A model generated the notes under the pieces. The model had not been told where the DNA came from. It worked only from the letters and a program-made list of their open reading frames with translations, and did not search any database. The translations under genes and the position numbers were made by a program. A stretch of DNA of 64,000 nucleotides from Flavobacterium sp. N2820 (GTDB lineage Bacteria > Bacteroidota > Bacteroidia > Flavobacteriales > Flavobacteriaceae): NCBI RefSeq assembly GCF_025947285.1, contig NZ_CP110008.1:434001-498000 (forward strand), written 5' to 3'. Below are positions 51,702 to 63,778 of the stretch, one piece after another (positions within the stretch are counted from its first letter, which is position 1; the number at the start of each line of letters is the position of its first letter).

Positions 51702-54152
51702 ATGTTGTATTTTATCGAAGTTGTTTTGCCGTTAGCAGTTTCAAAAACCTTTACTTATCAGGTTTCTGAAGCTGAATTTAACTACATTCAAATTGGAATG
51801 CGAGTGGCTGTTCCGTTTGGTAAAACTAAAATTTATACCGCATTAGTTTTAGATAAAAACAATACCCCACCTCAATTATATGAAGCCAAAGAAATTCATC
51901 AAATTTTAGACGAAAAACCAGTTGTCAATTCGTTCCAAATAGAACATTGGAAATGGATTGCCTCCTATTATATGTGTTCGCTAGGAGAAGTATTTCGAAG
52001 TGCATTGCCTTCGGGTTATATATTGGAAAGCGAAACGATTATTTCGGCTAAAGAAAACCTTGAAATTGACGCAAGTGACTTAAAAGATGATGAATATTTG
52101 ATTTTAGAAGCCTTAAAAAGCCAATCGTCAATTACAGTTCAAGATGTGATTAAAATTTTAGGAAAGAAAACGGTTTTTCCAATTATTAACAGACTATTAG
52201 CAAAAGGTGCTCTGGTGTTACAAGAAGAAATTTCGGAACAGTACAAACCGAAGTTAGTGCGCTATATTAAATTGCATGACGAATTTTTGCAACAAGATAA
52301 ACTAGCCGAATTATTAGAAGTGTTGTCCAAAGCAAAGAAACAACGGGAGTTGGTTTTGCATTATTTTCAATTGCAGGCTCAGGATAAAAATCCAATTGCT
52401 GTAAAAAAATTAATTGAAACATCAGGAAGTTCTTCAGCCATTGTTAAATCGTTGGTAGATAAAACTATATTTGAGGAATATTATATCGCACAAGATAGAG
52501 TCGCTTTTACACAAGAAGAAAATAGCCATTTCAAGTTAAGTGAACCACAGCAAATAGCTTTTGATAGCATTCAAGCTAATTTTGAAAATTTTGATGTGAA
52601 TTTATTGCAAGGTGTTACAGCTTCTGGAAAAACAGAAATTTACATCAAGCTTTTAGAACAATATGTACAACAAGATAAACAAGTTTTGTTTTTATTGCCC
52701 GAAATTGCTTTAACCACGCAATTAGTTCAACGATTAACGGCTTATTTTGGAAATGAAGTTGCTGTTTTTCATTCGAAATATTCTAATAACGAACGTATTG
52801 AAGTTTGGAATCAAGTGTTAGAAAATTCGCCAAAAGCGAAAGTGGTAATTGGTGTTCGAAGTGCTTTATTTTTACCATTTTCAAATTTAGGATGTATTAT
52901 AGTTGACGAAGAACACGAGCAAACCTATAAACAACATGACCCAGCACCAAGATATCATGCAAGAGATGCGGCCATAGTTTTAGCAAAGCAACATAATGCA
53001 AAAGTGCTTTTAGGAAGTGCTACGCCAAGTTTAGAATCTTTTCATAATGTGCAATCAAAGAAATACGATTTAACTGAATTGAAAGTACGTTATGGAAATG
53101 TGGTTTTACCTGAAATCTTGCTTATAGATATAAAAGACAAGTATTTTAGAAAAAGAATGACCGGACATTTTTCAGATGAACTTCTGGAAGCAATTACAGA
53201 AACTTTGTCTAATGGTGAGCAAGTTATTTTATTTCAAAACCGCAGAGGATTTTCGCCTTATGTGGAATGTATGACGTGTGGTCATGTGCCACATTGTCCT
53301 AGTTGCGATGTGAGTTTGACCTATTACAAGTTCAAAAATCAATTGCGTTGTCATTATTGCGGCTATTCAATTGCAAAGCCTACGCATTGTCATAGTTGTC
53401 AATCGGTGGATTTAACTACGAAGGGTTTTGGAACTGAACAAATCGAAATGGAATTGAAAACGCTTTTTCCTGAGAAAAACATCGGAAGAATGGATCAAGA
53501 CACTACTAGAGGCAAATTTGGTTTTGAAAAAATAATTGATTCGTTCAAAAATAGAGAAATAGATGTTTTGGTGGGAACTCAGATGCTTGCCAAAGGTTTG
53601 GATTTTGATAATGTTACCTTAGTAGGGATTTTAAATGCTGATAATTTATTGAATCAACCAAATTTTAGAGCTTATGAAAGAGCGTTTCAAATGATGACAC
53701 AGGTTTCGGGTAGGGCAGGACGTTCTGAAAAAAAAGGAAAAGTATTGATTCAGACTTTTAATCCGTATCATAACACCATTCAGCAGGTTTTGAGTAATGA
53801 TTATATGTCAATGTACAAGGAGCAAATTTATGAACGTCAGAATTTTAAATATCCTCCTTTCTTTCGTTTGATAAAACTGACTTTAAAACACCGTGATTTT
53901 GATAAGTTGAAAGAAGGTTCACTTTGGTTTTATAACGTATTGGTGCAAAGTTTACCTATTCCTGTTTTAGGTCCTGAAGAACCAGCAATTAATCGAATTC
54001 GTAATGAATACATAAGAACGATTATGGTAAAAATTCCTGTAAATTCAAATTTGGGACAAACTAAAACGATTATAAACAAAATGCGAAACAGTTTTGAAGC
54101 TATTCCGCAATATCGTTCTATTAAGGTTACTGTAAATGTAGATGTATATTAA
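51702..54152 (+). CDS. priA: Primosomal protein N' (replication restart helicase)
   Basis: Reloads the replisome at stalled forks. The 816-residue protein has the N-terminal 3'-DNA-binding domain (LYFIEVVLPLAVSKTFTYQV), a winged helix part, and the SF2 helicase core with Walker A GVTASGKTEIY, DEEH in IIVDEEHEQTYK, and GSATPSLES. A zinc region with eight cysteines follows (CMTCG, CPSC, CHYCG, CHSC), then TKGFGTEQIEMELKTLFP, AKGLDFDNVTLVGIL and QVSGRAGRSEKKG. Its stop codon overlaps the stop of the convergent LytTR gene, leaving no terminator between them. Confidence 0.95.
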   Translation: MLYFIEVVLPLAVSKTFTYQVSEAEFNYIQIGMRVAVPFGKTKIYTALVLDKNNTPPQLYEAKEIHQILDEKPVVNSFQIEHWKWIASYYMCSLGEVFRSALPSGYILESETIISAKENLEIDASDLKDDEYLILEALKSQSSITVQDVIKILGKKTVFPIINRLLAKGALVLQEEISEQYKPKLVRYIKLHDEFLQQDKLAELLEVLSKAKKQRELVLHYFQLQAQDKNPIAVKKLIETSGSSSAIVKSLVDKTIFEEYYIAQDRVAFTQEENSHFKLSEPQQIAFDSIQANFENFDVNLLQGVTASGKTEIYIKLLEQYVQQDKQVLFLLPEIALTTQLVQRLTAYFGNEVAVFHSKYSNNERIEVWNQVLENSPKAKVVIGVRSALFLPFSNLGCIIVDEEHEQTYKQHDPAPRYHARDAAIVLAKQHNAKVLLGSATPSLESFHNVQSKKYDLTELKVRYGNVVLPEILLIDIKDKYFRKRMTGHFSDELLEAITETLSNGEQVILFQNRRGFSPYVECMTCGHVPHCPSCDVSLTYYKFKNQLRCHYCGYSIAKPTHCHSCQSVDLTTKGFGTEQIEMELKTLFPEKNIGRMDQDTTRGKFGFEKIIDSFKNREIDVLVGTQMLAKGLDFDNVTLVGILNADNLLNQPNFRAYERAFQMMTQVSGRAGRSEKKGKVLIQTFNPYHNTIQQVLSNDYMSMYKEQIYERQNFKYPPFFRLIKLTLKHRDFDKLKEGSLWFYNVLVQSLPIPVLGPEEPAINRIRNEYIRTIMVKIPVNSNLGQTKTIINKMRNSFEAIPQYRSIKVTVNVDVY

Positions 54153-54850
54153 GAATTTTCAATTGCTTTTACAATTTCTTCTTTCTTATTTCTGCTCAAC
54201 GGAATTTTAGTAGTTCCAATTTCTGCAAACTTACTATTGAATTTTTCCACTCGATCTAAATTTATAATGTAAGATTTGTGTACACGAATAAATTTTCCTG
54301 AGGGAAGTTCTTTTTCAAAACCTTTCATGGTTGATAACACCAAGTGACTTTCATCATCTGTAACAACTTTGATATAATCACCGTAAGCTTCAATCCACTT
54401 AATTCTTGATAAATAAACTTTTAATTTCTTTAAATTACTTTTAATTACAATGCTTTCTCCTTGGTCTTCATGATTTTCATAACGAAGTGCATGCATTTCA
54501 GTTGCCTTTTTTACTGCTTTGTTAAAACGCTCTTTAGAGATTGGTTTTTGTAAAAAATCCGTAGCTTCATAATCAAAAGCTTTTACAGCATAATCTGCTT
54601 TTGATGTAATAAATATAATTTGAGGTTTGGTCTTTAGACCATCTAATAAGTCAAAACCATTAATAAGCGGCATTTCAATATCCAGAAATATCAAATCTAT
54701 CGTATTGTTATTAATACAATTTTTAGCTTCTAGGGCATTAGCGAAATCACCAATTAAGTTCAATAATGTTGATTCGTTTACTAATTTTGTGATAGTTATT
54801 CTTTGTATAGCACTATCATCAACAACAATACAATTCAACTTCATGGGCAT
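54149..54850 (-). CDS. LytTR-type response regulator (no adjacent sensor kinase)
   Basis: A 233-residue response regulator with a receiver domain and a LytTR DNA-binding domain. The receiver has the acidic pair D11/D12 (VVDDSA), the phosphorylated D57 (FLDIEMP) and the Lys in FLQKPIS. The LytTR domain (about residues 130-233) has VIKSNLKKLKVYLSRIKWIEAYGDY and HKSYIINLDRVEKF. LytTR regulators in other bacteria control cell-surface or extracellular genes. The start may be Met1 (54850) or Met3 (54844). No histidine kinase lies nearby, so its partner is encoded elsewhere. The gene overlaps priA by 4 nt, stop to stop. Confidence 0.92.
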   Translation of the reverse strand: MPMKLNCIVVDDSAIQRITITKLVNESTLLNLIGDFANALEAKNCINNNTIDLIFLDIEMPLINGFDLLDGLKTKPQIIFITSKADYAVKAFDYEATDFLQKPISKERFNKAVKKATEMHALRYENHEDQGESIVIKSNLKKLKVYLSRIKWIEAYGDYIKVVTDDESHLVLSTMKGFEKELPSGKFIRVHKSYIINLDRVEKFNSKFAEIGTTKIPLSRNKKEEIVKAIENS

Positions 54851-54932
54851 ATAAATTTAATAAAGTTAAAAGTATAACAAATAATGTAACAAAACAAGTT
54901 TTTATATAGTAAAATTTTTATTTGATTAATGC

Positions 54933-54962
54933 TTGATTATTTGAATAAAATTACTATTTTTG
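54933..54962 (+). promoter_or_regulatory. Complete promoter of the rpsF-rpsR-rplI operon
   Basis: TTG (54933-54935), 19-nt spacer, TATTTTTG (54955-54962), about 30 nt before ATG 54995. It is one of the cleanest matches to the Bacteroidota -33/-7 consensus in the window. Confidence 0.8.
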
Positions 54963-54994
54963 CACCCAATTTTATAACAATAAATATAAAGATT

Positions 54995-55336
54995 ATGAAT
55001 CATTATGAAACTGTTTTCATCTTGAATCCCGTTTTATCTGAGCAACAGGTAAAGGAAACAGTAAGCAAGTTTGAAGATTTTCTTACTTCTAAAGGGTCTG
55101 AGATGGTATCGAAAGAAGATTGGGGCTTAAAAAAATTAGCTTACGAAATTCAACACAAGAAAAGTGGATTTTACCACTTATTCGAATTCAAAGCACCAGC
55201 TGAAATTATTATTGCATTTGAAACTGAATTCCGTCGTGATGAGCGTGTTATGCGTTTCTTAACAGTGTCTTTAGACAAACATGCAATTTCTTGGGCAGAG
55301 AGAAGAAGAGCAAAATTAAAATCTAAAACAAACTAA
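54995..55336 (+). CDS. rpsF: 30S ribosomal protein S6
   Basis: First gene of the S6-S18-L9 operon. The 113-residue protein has the S6 start [16 protein letters not shown] and the family core [24 protein letters not shown], with [18 protein letters not shown] near the end. S6 pairs with S18 on the 30S platform. The frame is open upstream to 54929, but ATG 54995 matches the conserved N-terminus and the promoter. rpsR begins 2 nt after the stop. Confidence 0.96.
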   Translation: MNHYETVFILNPVLSEQQVKETVSKFEDFLTSKGSEMVSKEDWGLKKLAYEIQHKKSGFYHLFEFKAPAEIIIAFETEFRRDERVMRFLTVSLDKHAISWAERRRAKLKSKTN

Positions 55337-55338
55337 TC

Positions 55339-55635
55339 ATGTCTACATTAGAGCAATCTGCAAAAGGTAAAAAAGACGGAGATATTAGATATCTTACGCC
55401 TTTAAATATTGATACAAACAAAACTAAAAAATACTGTCGTTTCAAAAAATCAGGTATCAAATATATCGATTATAAAGACGCAGACTTTTTATTGAAATTT
55501 GTTAACGAGCAAGGTAAAATTTTACCAAGACGTTTAACAGGTACTTCATTAAAATACCAAAGAAAAGTTTCTGTAGCTGTTAAAAGAGCTCGTCACTTAG
55601 CTTTAATGCCATACGTGGCCGATTTATTAAAATAA
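55339..55635 (+). CDS. rpsR: 30S ribosomal protein S18
   Basis: A 98-residue S18: an N-terminal extension, then the conserved basic core [20 protein letters not shown], followed by [20 protein letters not shown] and the C-terminal [17 protein letters not shown]. It binds 16S rRNA as a dimer with S6. It starts 2 nt after rpsF, and a structured 63-nt spacer separates it from rplI. Confidence 0.96.
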   Translation: MSTLEQSAKGKKDGDIRYLTPLNIDTNKTKKYCRFKKSGIKYIDYKDADFLLKFVNEQGKILPRRLTGTSLKYQRKVSVAVKRARHLALMPYVADLLK

Positions 55636-55648
55636 TATTTAACAAATA

Positions 55649-55698
55649 GTTGTTGCTTCGCCATTGGCGGGCTAACTTCTAATTAAAAGGACAACAAC
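55649..55698 (+). promoter_or_regulatory. RNA hairpin covering the rplI ribosome-binding region
   Basis: GTTGTTG (55649-55655) pairs with CAACAAC (55692-55698), which ends at the rplI ATG (55699). Inside, CGCC (55659-55662) pairs with GGCG (55666-55669). The loop contains AAAAGGA (55685-55691), a likely Shine-Dalgarno. Opening or closing of the outer stem could control rplI translation; a role of an S6-S18 or L9 complex is speculation. Confidence 0.55.
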
Positions 55699-56142
55699 AT
55701 GGAACTTATCTTAAAACAAGACGTTCAAAATTTAGGATTTAAAGATGATGTAGTAACTGTGAAAAACGGATACGGACGTAACTTCTTAATTCCTCAAGGT
55801 GCTGCTATTTTAGCTACTCCTTCTGCTAAAAAAGTTTTAGCTGAAAACCTTAAGCAAAAAGCACACAAAGAAGCTAAAATTGTAGACGACGCTAAGAAAT
55901 TAGCTGAGGCTTTAAAAGCTTTAGATATCAAAATTACTGCTAAAGCAGGTGGTGATAAATTGTTTGGTTCAGTTACTAACGCTAACATTGTTGAAGCATT
56001 AGAAGCTAACGGTCACTCAATTGATAGAAAATTCATCACAAGTGGAGTAGTAAAACGTGTAGGTAAATATACTGCAAACGTAAGATTACACAGAGATGTT
56101 ATCGTTGAATTACCTTACGAAATCGTAGGCGAAAAAGCATAA
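55699..56142 (+). CDS. rplI: 50S ribosomal protein L9
   Basis: A 147-residue L9. The N-terminal domain has MELILKQDVQNLGFKDDVVTVKNGYGRNFLIPQ, written here as its landmarks ELILKQDV, LGFKDD and NGYGRNFLIP; a long central helix (about residues 40-75, rich in Ala/Lys) and a C-terminal domain (GDKLFGSVTN...HRDVIVEL) follow. It is the last gene of the operon and ends at a terminator (56163-56183). An AAAAGGA motif and a hairpin precede it. Confidence 0.96.
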   Translation: MELILKQDVQNLGFKDDVVTVKNGYGRNFLIPQGAAILATPSAKKVLAENLKQKAHKEAKIVDDAKKLAEALKALDIKITAKAGGDKLFGSVTNANIVEALEANGHSIDRKFITSGVVKRVGKYTANVRLHRDVIVELPYEIVGEKA

Positions 56143-56162
56143 TTTTTCTAAAAATATAAATT

Positions 56163-56183
56163 AGCTCCGAATTTTTCGGGGCT
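56163..56183 (+). terminator. Rho-independent terminator of the ribosomal operon
   Basis: AGCTCCGAA (56163-56171) pairs with TTCGGGGCT (56175-56183), with one G-U pair, then a run of T. Confidence 0.88.
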
Positions 56184-56215
56184 TTTTTTTTATCTTTACT
56201 TTATAAAATTACTAA

Positions 56216-59396
<3,181 letters not shown>

Positions 59397-59407
<11 letters not shown>

Positions 59408-60311
59408 TATTTTTACCACTATTTTTCACCGCTTTATCCTTAGAAAAATAAAAATCAATTTTACCTAAATTAATACCATAACATCCCACTTGATTGATTA
59501 AAACATCTTTGCCTTCGCTGTTTTTTTCAACCACAGGTTTGTCTAAAAAAGTATGTGTGTGGCCACCGATAATTAAATCAATATTTTTTGTTTTTTTAGC
59601 TAATTCCAAATCGGAAACTTTGTAAGGTTCGTTTTTATAGGAAAATCCTAAGTGAGAAAGACAAATAACCAAATCACATTTTTGTTCTTCTTTTAGAATT
59701 CTTGTCATATCTTGTGCCACTTCAATAGGGTGGTTGTAAACGGTTTCTTTGTATAGTTTTTTATCAACTAAGCCATCCAGTTCAACACCTAAGCCAAAAA
59801 TTCCAATCTTGATTCCGTCTTTATTGAAAATCTTGTAAGGTTTTACAATATCGTTTAAAATCGTGTTTTTAAAATCGTAATTAGCAGATACAAATTCAAA
59901 TTTTGCATGGGGTAATTGCGCATAAAAGCCATCAATTCCGTTATCAAAATCATGGTTTCCCATAGTGGCTAAATCATATTGCATCATGCTCATCAATTTG
60001 AATTCCAATTCACCACCATAGTAATTAAAGTAAGGTGTTCCTTGAAAAATATCGCCAGCATCTAACAACAATACATTTTCTTCCTCTTTTCTAATACTTT
60101 CAATTAAAGCCGCTCTTCGGGCAGCGCCACCCATATTGGCATTTCGGGGATGATCTGCTGGAAAAGGATCTATATGACTATGTACATCATTTGTGTGAAG
60201 AATTGTAATTTTTTTGGTTTCTGGTGAAATAATAGTACTAATTCCTATATTACTTAACCCTAATACTACAGAGCTTGCAGCGGTTTTTTGGATAAAATCT
60301 CTTCTTTTCAT
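59397..60311 (-). CDS. 5'-nucleotidase catalytic subunit (metallophosphatase domain only)
   Basis: A 304-residue exported protein: N-terminal twin-arginine-like signal (MKRRDFIQKTAASSVVLGL), then a calcineurin-type phosphoesterase domain with all metal-binding blocks: ILHTNDVHSHI, LLDAGDIFQGTP, TMGNHDFDNG, CLSHLGF and DLIIGGHTHTF. This equals the N-terminal half of UshA-type 5'-nucleotidases. The C-terminal nucleotide-specificity domain is missing here but is encoded by the gene just upstream (60327). The pair likely acts together in the periplasm to release nucleosides from nucleotides. Confidence 0.92.
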
Positions 60312-60326
60312 GTTTTTAGGATTAAG

Positions 60327-61112
60327 TTATTCTAAAATAATTTTTTCATCAGTAATTACAGGTAATGTATCTGCTTTTTTGAAATAGTCAATCAGCATAT
60401 TTCGCAACTTGTAATCCATATCAAATTTCAGGTCACTTTCCTTGAAAAAAGTCATATTATCACCGCCATTTGAAAGATAATCAGATGTTGCAACATAATA
60501 TATTTTATCGTCTTCAACAGGTTTTCCGTTGATTTCAATTCGGTTAACATTCAAATTATCTTTATTTACAAAAATTTTGATTCCATAAAGAGGGTGTGGC
60601 TTTTTTTCGGTCATTAAATAAGTAGCCATTTCTTTGACCTTACTACCTTTTAATCCTACAACAATCAGGCTATTTTCAAAAGGCATCACTTCAAAAGCAG
60701 TCCGAGTAGTTACATTTCCTTGTGGAATAATGGAGCGAATACCACCATGATTTAAAAGGCATATATCGATGGATTTATTTTCTCTTTTTTGAAAAATTGG
60801 ATTGCCAAAATCAAAAACAACTTGCGCTAATAAATTACCAATAGTGGTTTGCCATTTACCTTTACTTTTATCTAACGTTTCAGGAGAATATGCTAAAACA
60901 TTATCTAAATCTTTCTTGATGTGTTCCCGATAGGGAGCAATATAGCTTTCGATTTGAGTGTTTTCTCCTTTTTCGGCAGTTACTCCAATTTTCTTACCTT
61001 CAACTTTATAATTATAATATTCATTAGTTTTACACGAAAAGAAGCAACTAAATGTTAATAATATAACAAAATAACGAAAAGATATCGTATTCTTTTTTAC
61101 ATTTACCATCAT
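60327..61112 (-). CDS. 5'-nucleotidase C-terminal domain lipoprotein
   Basis: A 261-residue lipoprotein (signal ending SCFFSC, lipobox FFSC) that contains the C-terminal substrate-binding domain of 5'-nucleotidases: IGNLLAQVVFDFGNP, CLLNHGGIRSIIPQGNVT (family NGGIR), FENSLIVVGLKGSKV, YYVATSDYLSNGGDNMTFF. It precedes the catalytic-domain gene by 15 nt on the same strand. So a protein that is single in E. coli (UshA) is split in two, with the specificity half held to a membrane by lipid and the catalytic half exported by a Tat-like signal. Start is Met1 or Met2. Confidence 0.9.
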   Translation of the reverse strand: MMVNVKKNTISFRYFVILLTFSCFFSCKTNEYYNYKVEGKKIGVTAEKGENTQIESYIAPYREHIKKDLDNVLAYSPETLDKSKGKWQTTIGNLLAQVVFDFGNPIFQKRENKSIDICLLNHGGIRSIIPQGNVTTRTAFEVMPFENSLIVVGLKGSKVKEMATYLMTEKKPHPLYGIKIFVNKDNLNVNRIEINGKPVEDDKIYYVATSDYLSNGGDNMTFFKESDLKFDMDYKLRNMLIDYFKKADTLPVITDEKIILE

Positions 61113-61130
61113 AATAAAAGACTTAATTTA

Positions 61131-61138
61131 TAATTTTG
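61131..61138 (+). promoter_or_regulatory. -7 promoter box for the DUF6913/dapA operon
   Basis: TAATTTTG, 19 nt before ATG 61158, in the 45-bp region between divergent genes. Confidence 0.5.
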
Positions 61139-61157
61139 TCCGAGATGTAAAAATACT

Positions 61158-61676
61158 ATGTTTTATAAGATTTTAAAGAATTTTTTTCTAAAAAAAAACG
61201 TTACTAAAAGGTTACAAAATCAGCAGCCCATTTTAGAACAGCAAAAAATAGAAACAATTGGATTGCTAGTTGATGAAACTTATTTTTCAAAGACAGCGAG
61301 CTTGGTAGAAGCTATTTTAAGTCAAGGTTTTAGAAAAGAGCAAATTACAATTTTAGTTTATAAAGATAAAATCAAATCAAAAGAAGTGATTAGCGAACCT
61401 TTCTTGTCGTTAAAAAACATTTCGCTTTCTGGAGAAATTAACAAGGCAGAAGTGGTCGACTTTTTAGAAAAACCATTTGACTTGTTGATCAACTATTATG
61501 ACGTAAATAAATATGGAATTTTACTTTTATCTATTAAATCTAAGGCAAATTTTAAGGTAGGATTTGATACCGTGGATAAAAGAGTAAATCATTTTATTAT
61601 CAAAGAATTAGTTGATAACTACAAAGAATTTACATCGGAATTATTCAAATATTTAAAAATTTTAAACAAAATATAA
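61158..61676 (+). CDS. DUF6913-type conserved protein
   Basis: A 172-residue cytoplasmic protein, which I recall as DUF6913 of Flavobacteriaceae. The N-terminus is Lys-rich. The core is alpha-beta: [30 protein letters not shown], then [20 protein letters not shown], and a final helix. The layout resembles a Rossmann-like or flavodoxin-like fold, but no ligand motif is seen. dapA starts 2 nt after its stop, so both share a transcript; a role with DapA is not shown. Confidence 0.75.
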   Translation: MFYKILKNFFLKKNVTKRLQNQQPILEQQKIETIGLLVDETYFSKTASLVEAILSQGFRKEQITILVYKDKIKSKEVISEPFLSLKNISLSGEINKAEVVDFLEKPFDLLINYYDVNKYGILLLSIKSKANFKVGFDTVDKRVNHFIIKELVDNYKEFTSELFKYLKILNKI

Positions 61677-61678
61677 AA

Positions 61679-62557
61679 ATGCAATCATTTATAGGAACTG
61701 GTGTTGCACTTGTTACGCCATTTAAAAAAGATTTTTCGGTTGATGTTGAGGCCTTAACAAGAATTGTAAATCATGTAATTGATGGAGGAGTTGAATATCT
61801 TGTGGTTTTAGGAACCACTGCAGAAACGGCAACACTTTCTCAAGATGAAAAGGAATTAGTAATTGATACAATTGTTAAAGCTAATGAAGGAAGATTGCCT
61901 TTGGTTTTAGGTGTTGGTGGAAATAACACCATGAAAGTTGTTGAAGAATTAAAAACTAGAAATTTTTCTAATTTTTCTGCAATTTTATCGGTTTCTCCTT
62001 ACTATAATAAACCTACACAAGAGGGTATTTATCAGCATTTTAAAGCGGTTGCCGAAGCATCTCCAATTCCCGTAATTGTGTATAATGTTCCCGGAAGAAC
62101 GGCAAGCAATATGTTGCCATCAACCGTAATTAGATTAGCAAATGATTTTAAAAACATCATCGGAATTAAAGAAGCTGCTGGCGATATTGTTCAAGCAATG
62201 AAATTAATTCAAAATAAACCAGAAGGGTTTTTAGTAATTTCTGGGGATGATATGATTACTTTACCAATGGTTTTAGCGGGTGGAGCAGGAGTAATTTCTG
62301 TAATTGGCGAAGGTTTTCCAAAAGAATTTTCAGAAATGGTGCGTTTAGGTTTACAGCGAAAGGTTGACGAAGCTTATAAATTGCACTATCTTTTAGCAGA
62401 CAGTATTGATATGATTTTCGAACAAGGAAATCCAGGAGGAATTAAAGAAGTGTTTAAATCATTAGGCTTATCAGAAAATACAATGCGATTACCTTTAGTA
62501 AATGTAAATGAAGATTTAGCTTTAAGATTGCATAATTTCACCAAAAAATTAAGTTAA
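61679..62557 (+). CDS. dapA: 4-hydroxy-tetrahydrodipicolinate synthase
   Basis: First dedicated step of lysine and DAP synthesis: condenses pyruvate with aspartate semialdehyde. A TIM barrel of 292 residues with T47 (LGTTAET), the catalytic Y135 ([10 protein letters not shown]), the Schiff-base K164 (GIKEAAGD), and [13 protein letters not shown]. lysA at 46442 completes the pathway. The upstream DUF6913 gene is 2 nt away. Confidence 0.97.
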   Translation: MQSFIGTGVALVTPFKKDFSVDVEALTRIVNHVIDGGVEYLVVLGTTAETATLSQDEKELVIDTIVKANEGRLPLVLGVGGNNTMKVVEELKTRNFSNFSAILSVSPYYNKPTQEGIYQHFKAVAEASPIPVIVYNVPGRTASNMLPSTVIRLANDFKNIIGIKEAAGDIVQAMKLIQNKPEGFLVISGDDMITLPMVLAGGAGVISVIGEGFPKEFSEMVRLGLQRKVDEAYKLHYLLADSIDMIFEQGNPGGIKEVFKSLGLSENTMRLPLVNVNEDLALRLHNFTKKLS

Positions 62558-62589
62558 AAAAAAGATTTTTATAGTAAGTAAATTATATC

Positions 62590-62597
62590 TAAATTTG
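62590..62597 (+). promoter_or_regulatory. -7 promoter box for bamD
   Basis: TAAATTTG, leader of about 50 nt before ATG 62654. No clear -33 TTG. Confidence 0.5.
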
Positions 62598-62653
62598 CAG
62601 TTGCTTTTTAGGTATCGGTTTATTGGGTATTTAAAAAGTTAAAAGTAGAAAAA

Positions 62654-63448
62654 ATGAATAAAATTTTTAGTTTCCTTCTTGTTTCAATTTTGTTGGCATC
62701 TTGCAGTCAATATCAAAAAGCTTTAAAGTCTGATGATGTAGCTGTAAAAAGTGAAGCCGCAAATCAAATGTATGAAACAGGAAAATACATAAAAGCAATA
62801 CGTTTGTATGAGCAAATAGCTCCGGCATACAAAGGTAAGCCAAGTGCAGAGCGTATGTTTTTCTTGTATTCTAATTCGTTATATAAATCTGAACAATACT
62901 ATTTAGCGGGGTATCAATTTGAAAATTTTGTAGCGACTTATCCAAAAAGTGAAAAAAGAGAAGAAGCAGCGTTTTTAGCGGCAGAATGTTTTTACAGATT
63001 GTCACCAATTTATAGTTTAGACCAAGTTGATACTCAAAAAGCGTTGGATAAATTACAACGTTTTATTGATATATATCCAAATTCTCAATACTTAGAAAAA
63101 GCAAATGTTTATGTTAAAGAGTTAAGAGAAAAACAAGAAAAGAAAGCGTTTGAAATTGCAAAGCAATACAATACAATTTCTGATTTTAAAGGCGCGTTGA
63201 AAGCTTTTGATAATTTTATTGCGGATTACCCAGGAACGCCTTTTAAAGAACAAGCATTATATTATAGATTAGATTCGGCATACAAATTAGCAATCAATAG
63301 TATTGAGTCTAAGAAACAAGAACGTTTAGCTTATGCTAAATCTACTCACAGCAGTTTGATGAAATTCAACAGTGCAACAGAGTACAAAGAAAAAGCTGAT
63401 GAAATGTTAGCTGAAATCGAAAAAGAATTACAACAATTTTCTAAATAA
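62654..63448 (+). CDS. bamD: Outer membrane assembly lipoprotein BamD
   Basis: A 264-residue lipoprotein (signal ending LLASC, lipobox ASC, Cys18) of the BamD/YfiO family. It consists of TPR-like helix pairs: KYIKAIRLYEQIAPAYKG, YYLAGYQFENFVATYPKS, FLAAECFYRLSP, LQRFIDIYPNSQYL and ALKAFDNFIADYPGTPF. BamD is essential in the BAM complex that folds outer-membrane proteins. The omega subunit gene follows by 9 nt and coaBC after that, a gene order seen in other Bacteroidota. Confidence 0.94.
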   Translation: MNKIFSFLLVSILLASCSQYQKALKSDDVAVKSEAANQMYETGKYIKAIRLYEQIAPAYKGKPSAERMFFLYSNSLYKSEQYYLAGYQFENFVATYPKSEKREEAAFLAAECFYRLSPIYSLDQVDTQKALDKLQRFIDIYPNSQYLEKANVYVKELREKQEKKAFEIAKQYNTISDFKGALKAFDNFIADYPGTPFKEQALYYRLDSAYKLAINSIESKKQERLAYAKSTHSSLMKFNSATEYKEKADEMLAEIEKELQQFSK

Positions 63449-63457
63449 AACTAAATC

Positions 63458-63772
63458 ATGGATTTAAAGAAAACAAATGCTCCTGTAAACACTGTTACTT
63501 ACAATAAAAGTAAATTAGAAGAGCCTACTGGAAACATTTATGAAGCGATAACTATCATGGCTAAACGCGCTAATCAAATTAATACCGAAATTAAAAAGGA
63601 ATTAATTGAGAAATTAGAAGAATTTGCTACATACAACGATAGTTTAGAAGAAGTTTTTGAAAACAAAGAGCAAATTGAAGTTTCAAAATTCTATGAAAAA
63701 TTACCAAAACCTCACGCTTTAGCAGTACAAGAGTGGGAAGAAGGTAAAATCTACTACAGAGACTCTAAATAA
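63458..63772 (+). CDS. rpoZ: RNA polymerase omega subunit (Bacteroidota type)
   Basis: A 104-residue omega subunit: the conserved core NIYEAITIMAKRANQINTEIK matches Rpb6/omega (NxYEaixixxkRAxqin), and the remaining residues are an acidic helix-rich tail. Omega stabilises the beta' subunit. It lies 9 nt after bamD and 6 nt before coaBC, in one transcript. In E. coli rpoZ adjoins spoT rather than coaBC. Confidence 0.88.
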   Translation: MDLKKTNAPVNTVTYNKSKLEEPTGNIYEAITIMAKRANQINTEIKKELIEKLEEFATYNDSLEEVFENKEQIEVSKFYEKLPKPHALAVQEWEEGKIYYRDSK

Positions 63773-63778
63773 TTCAAT

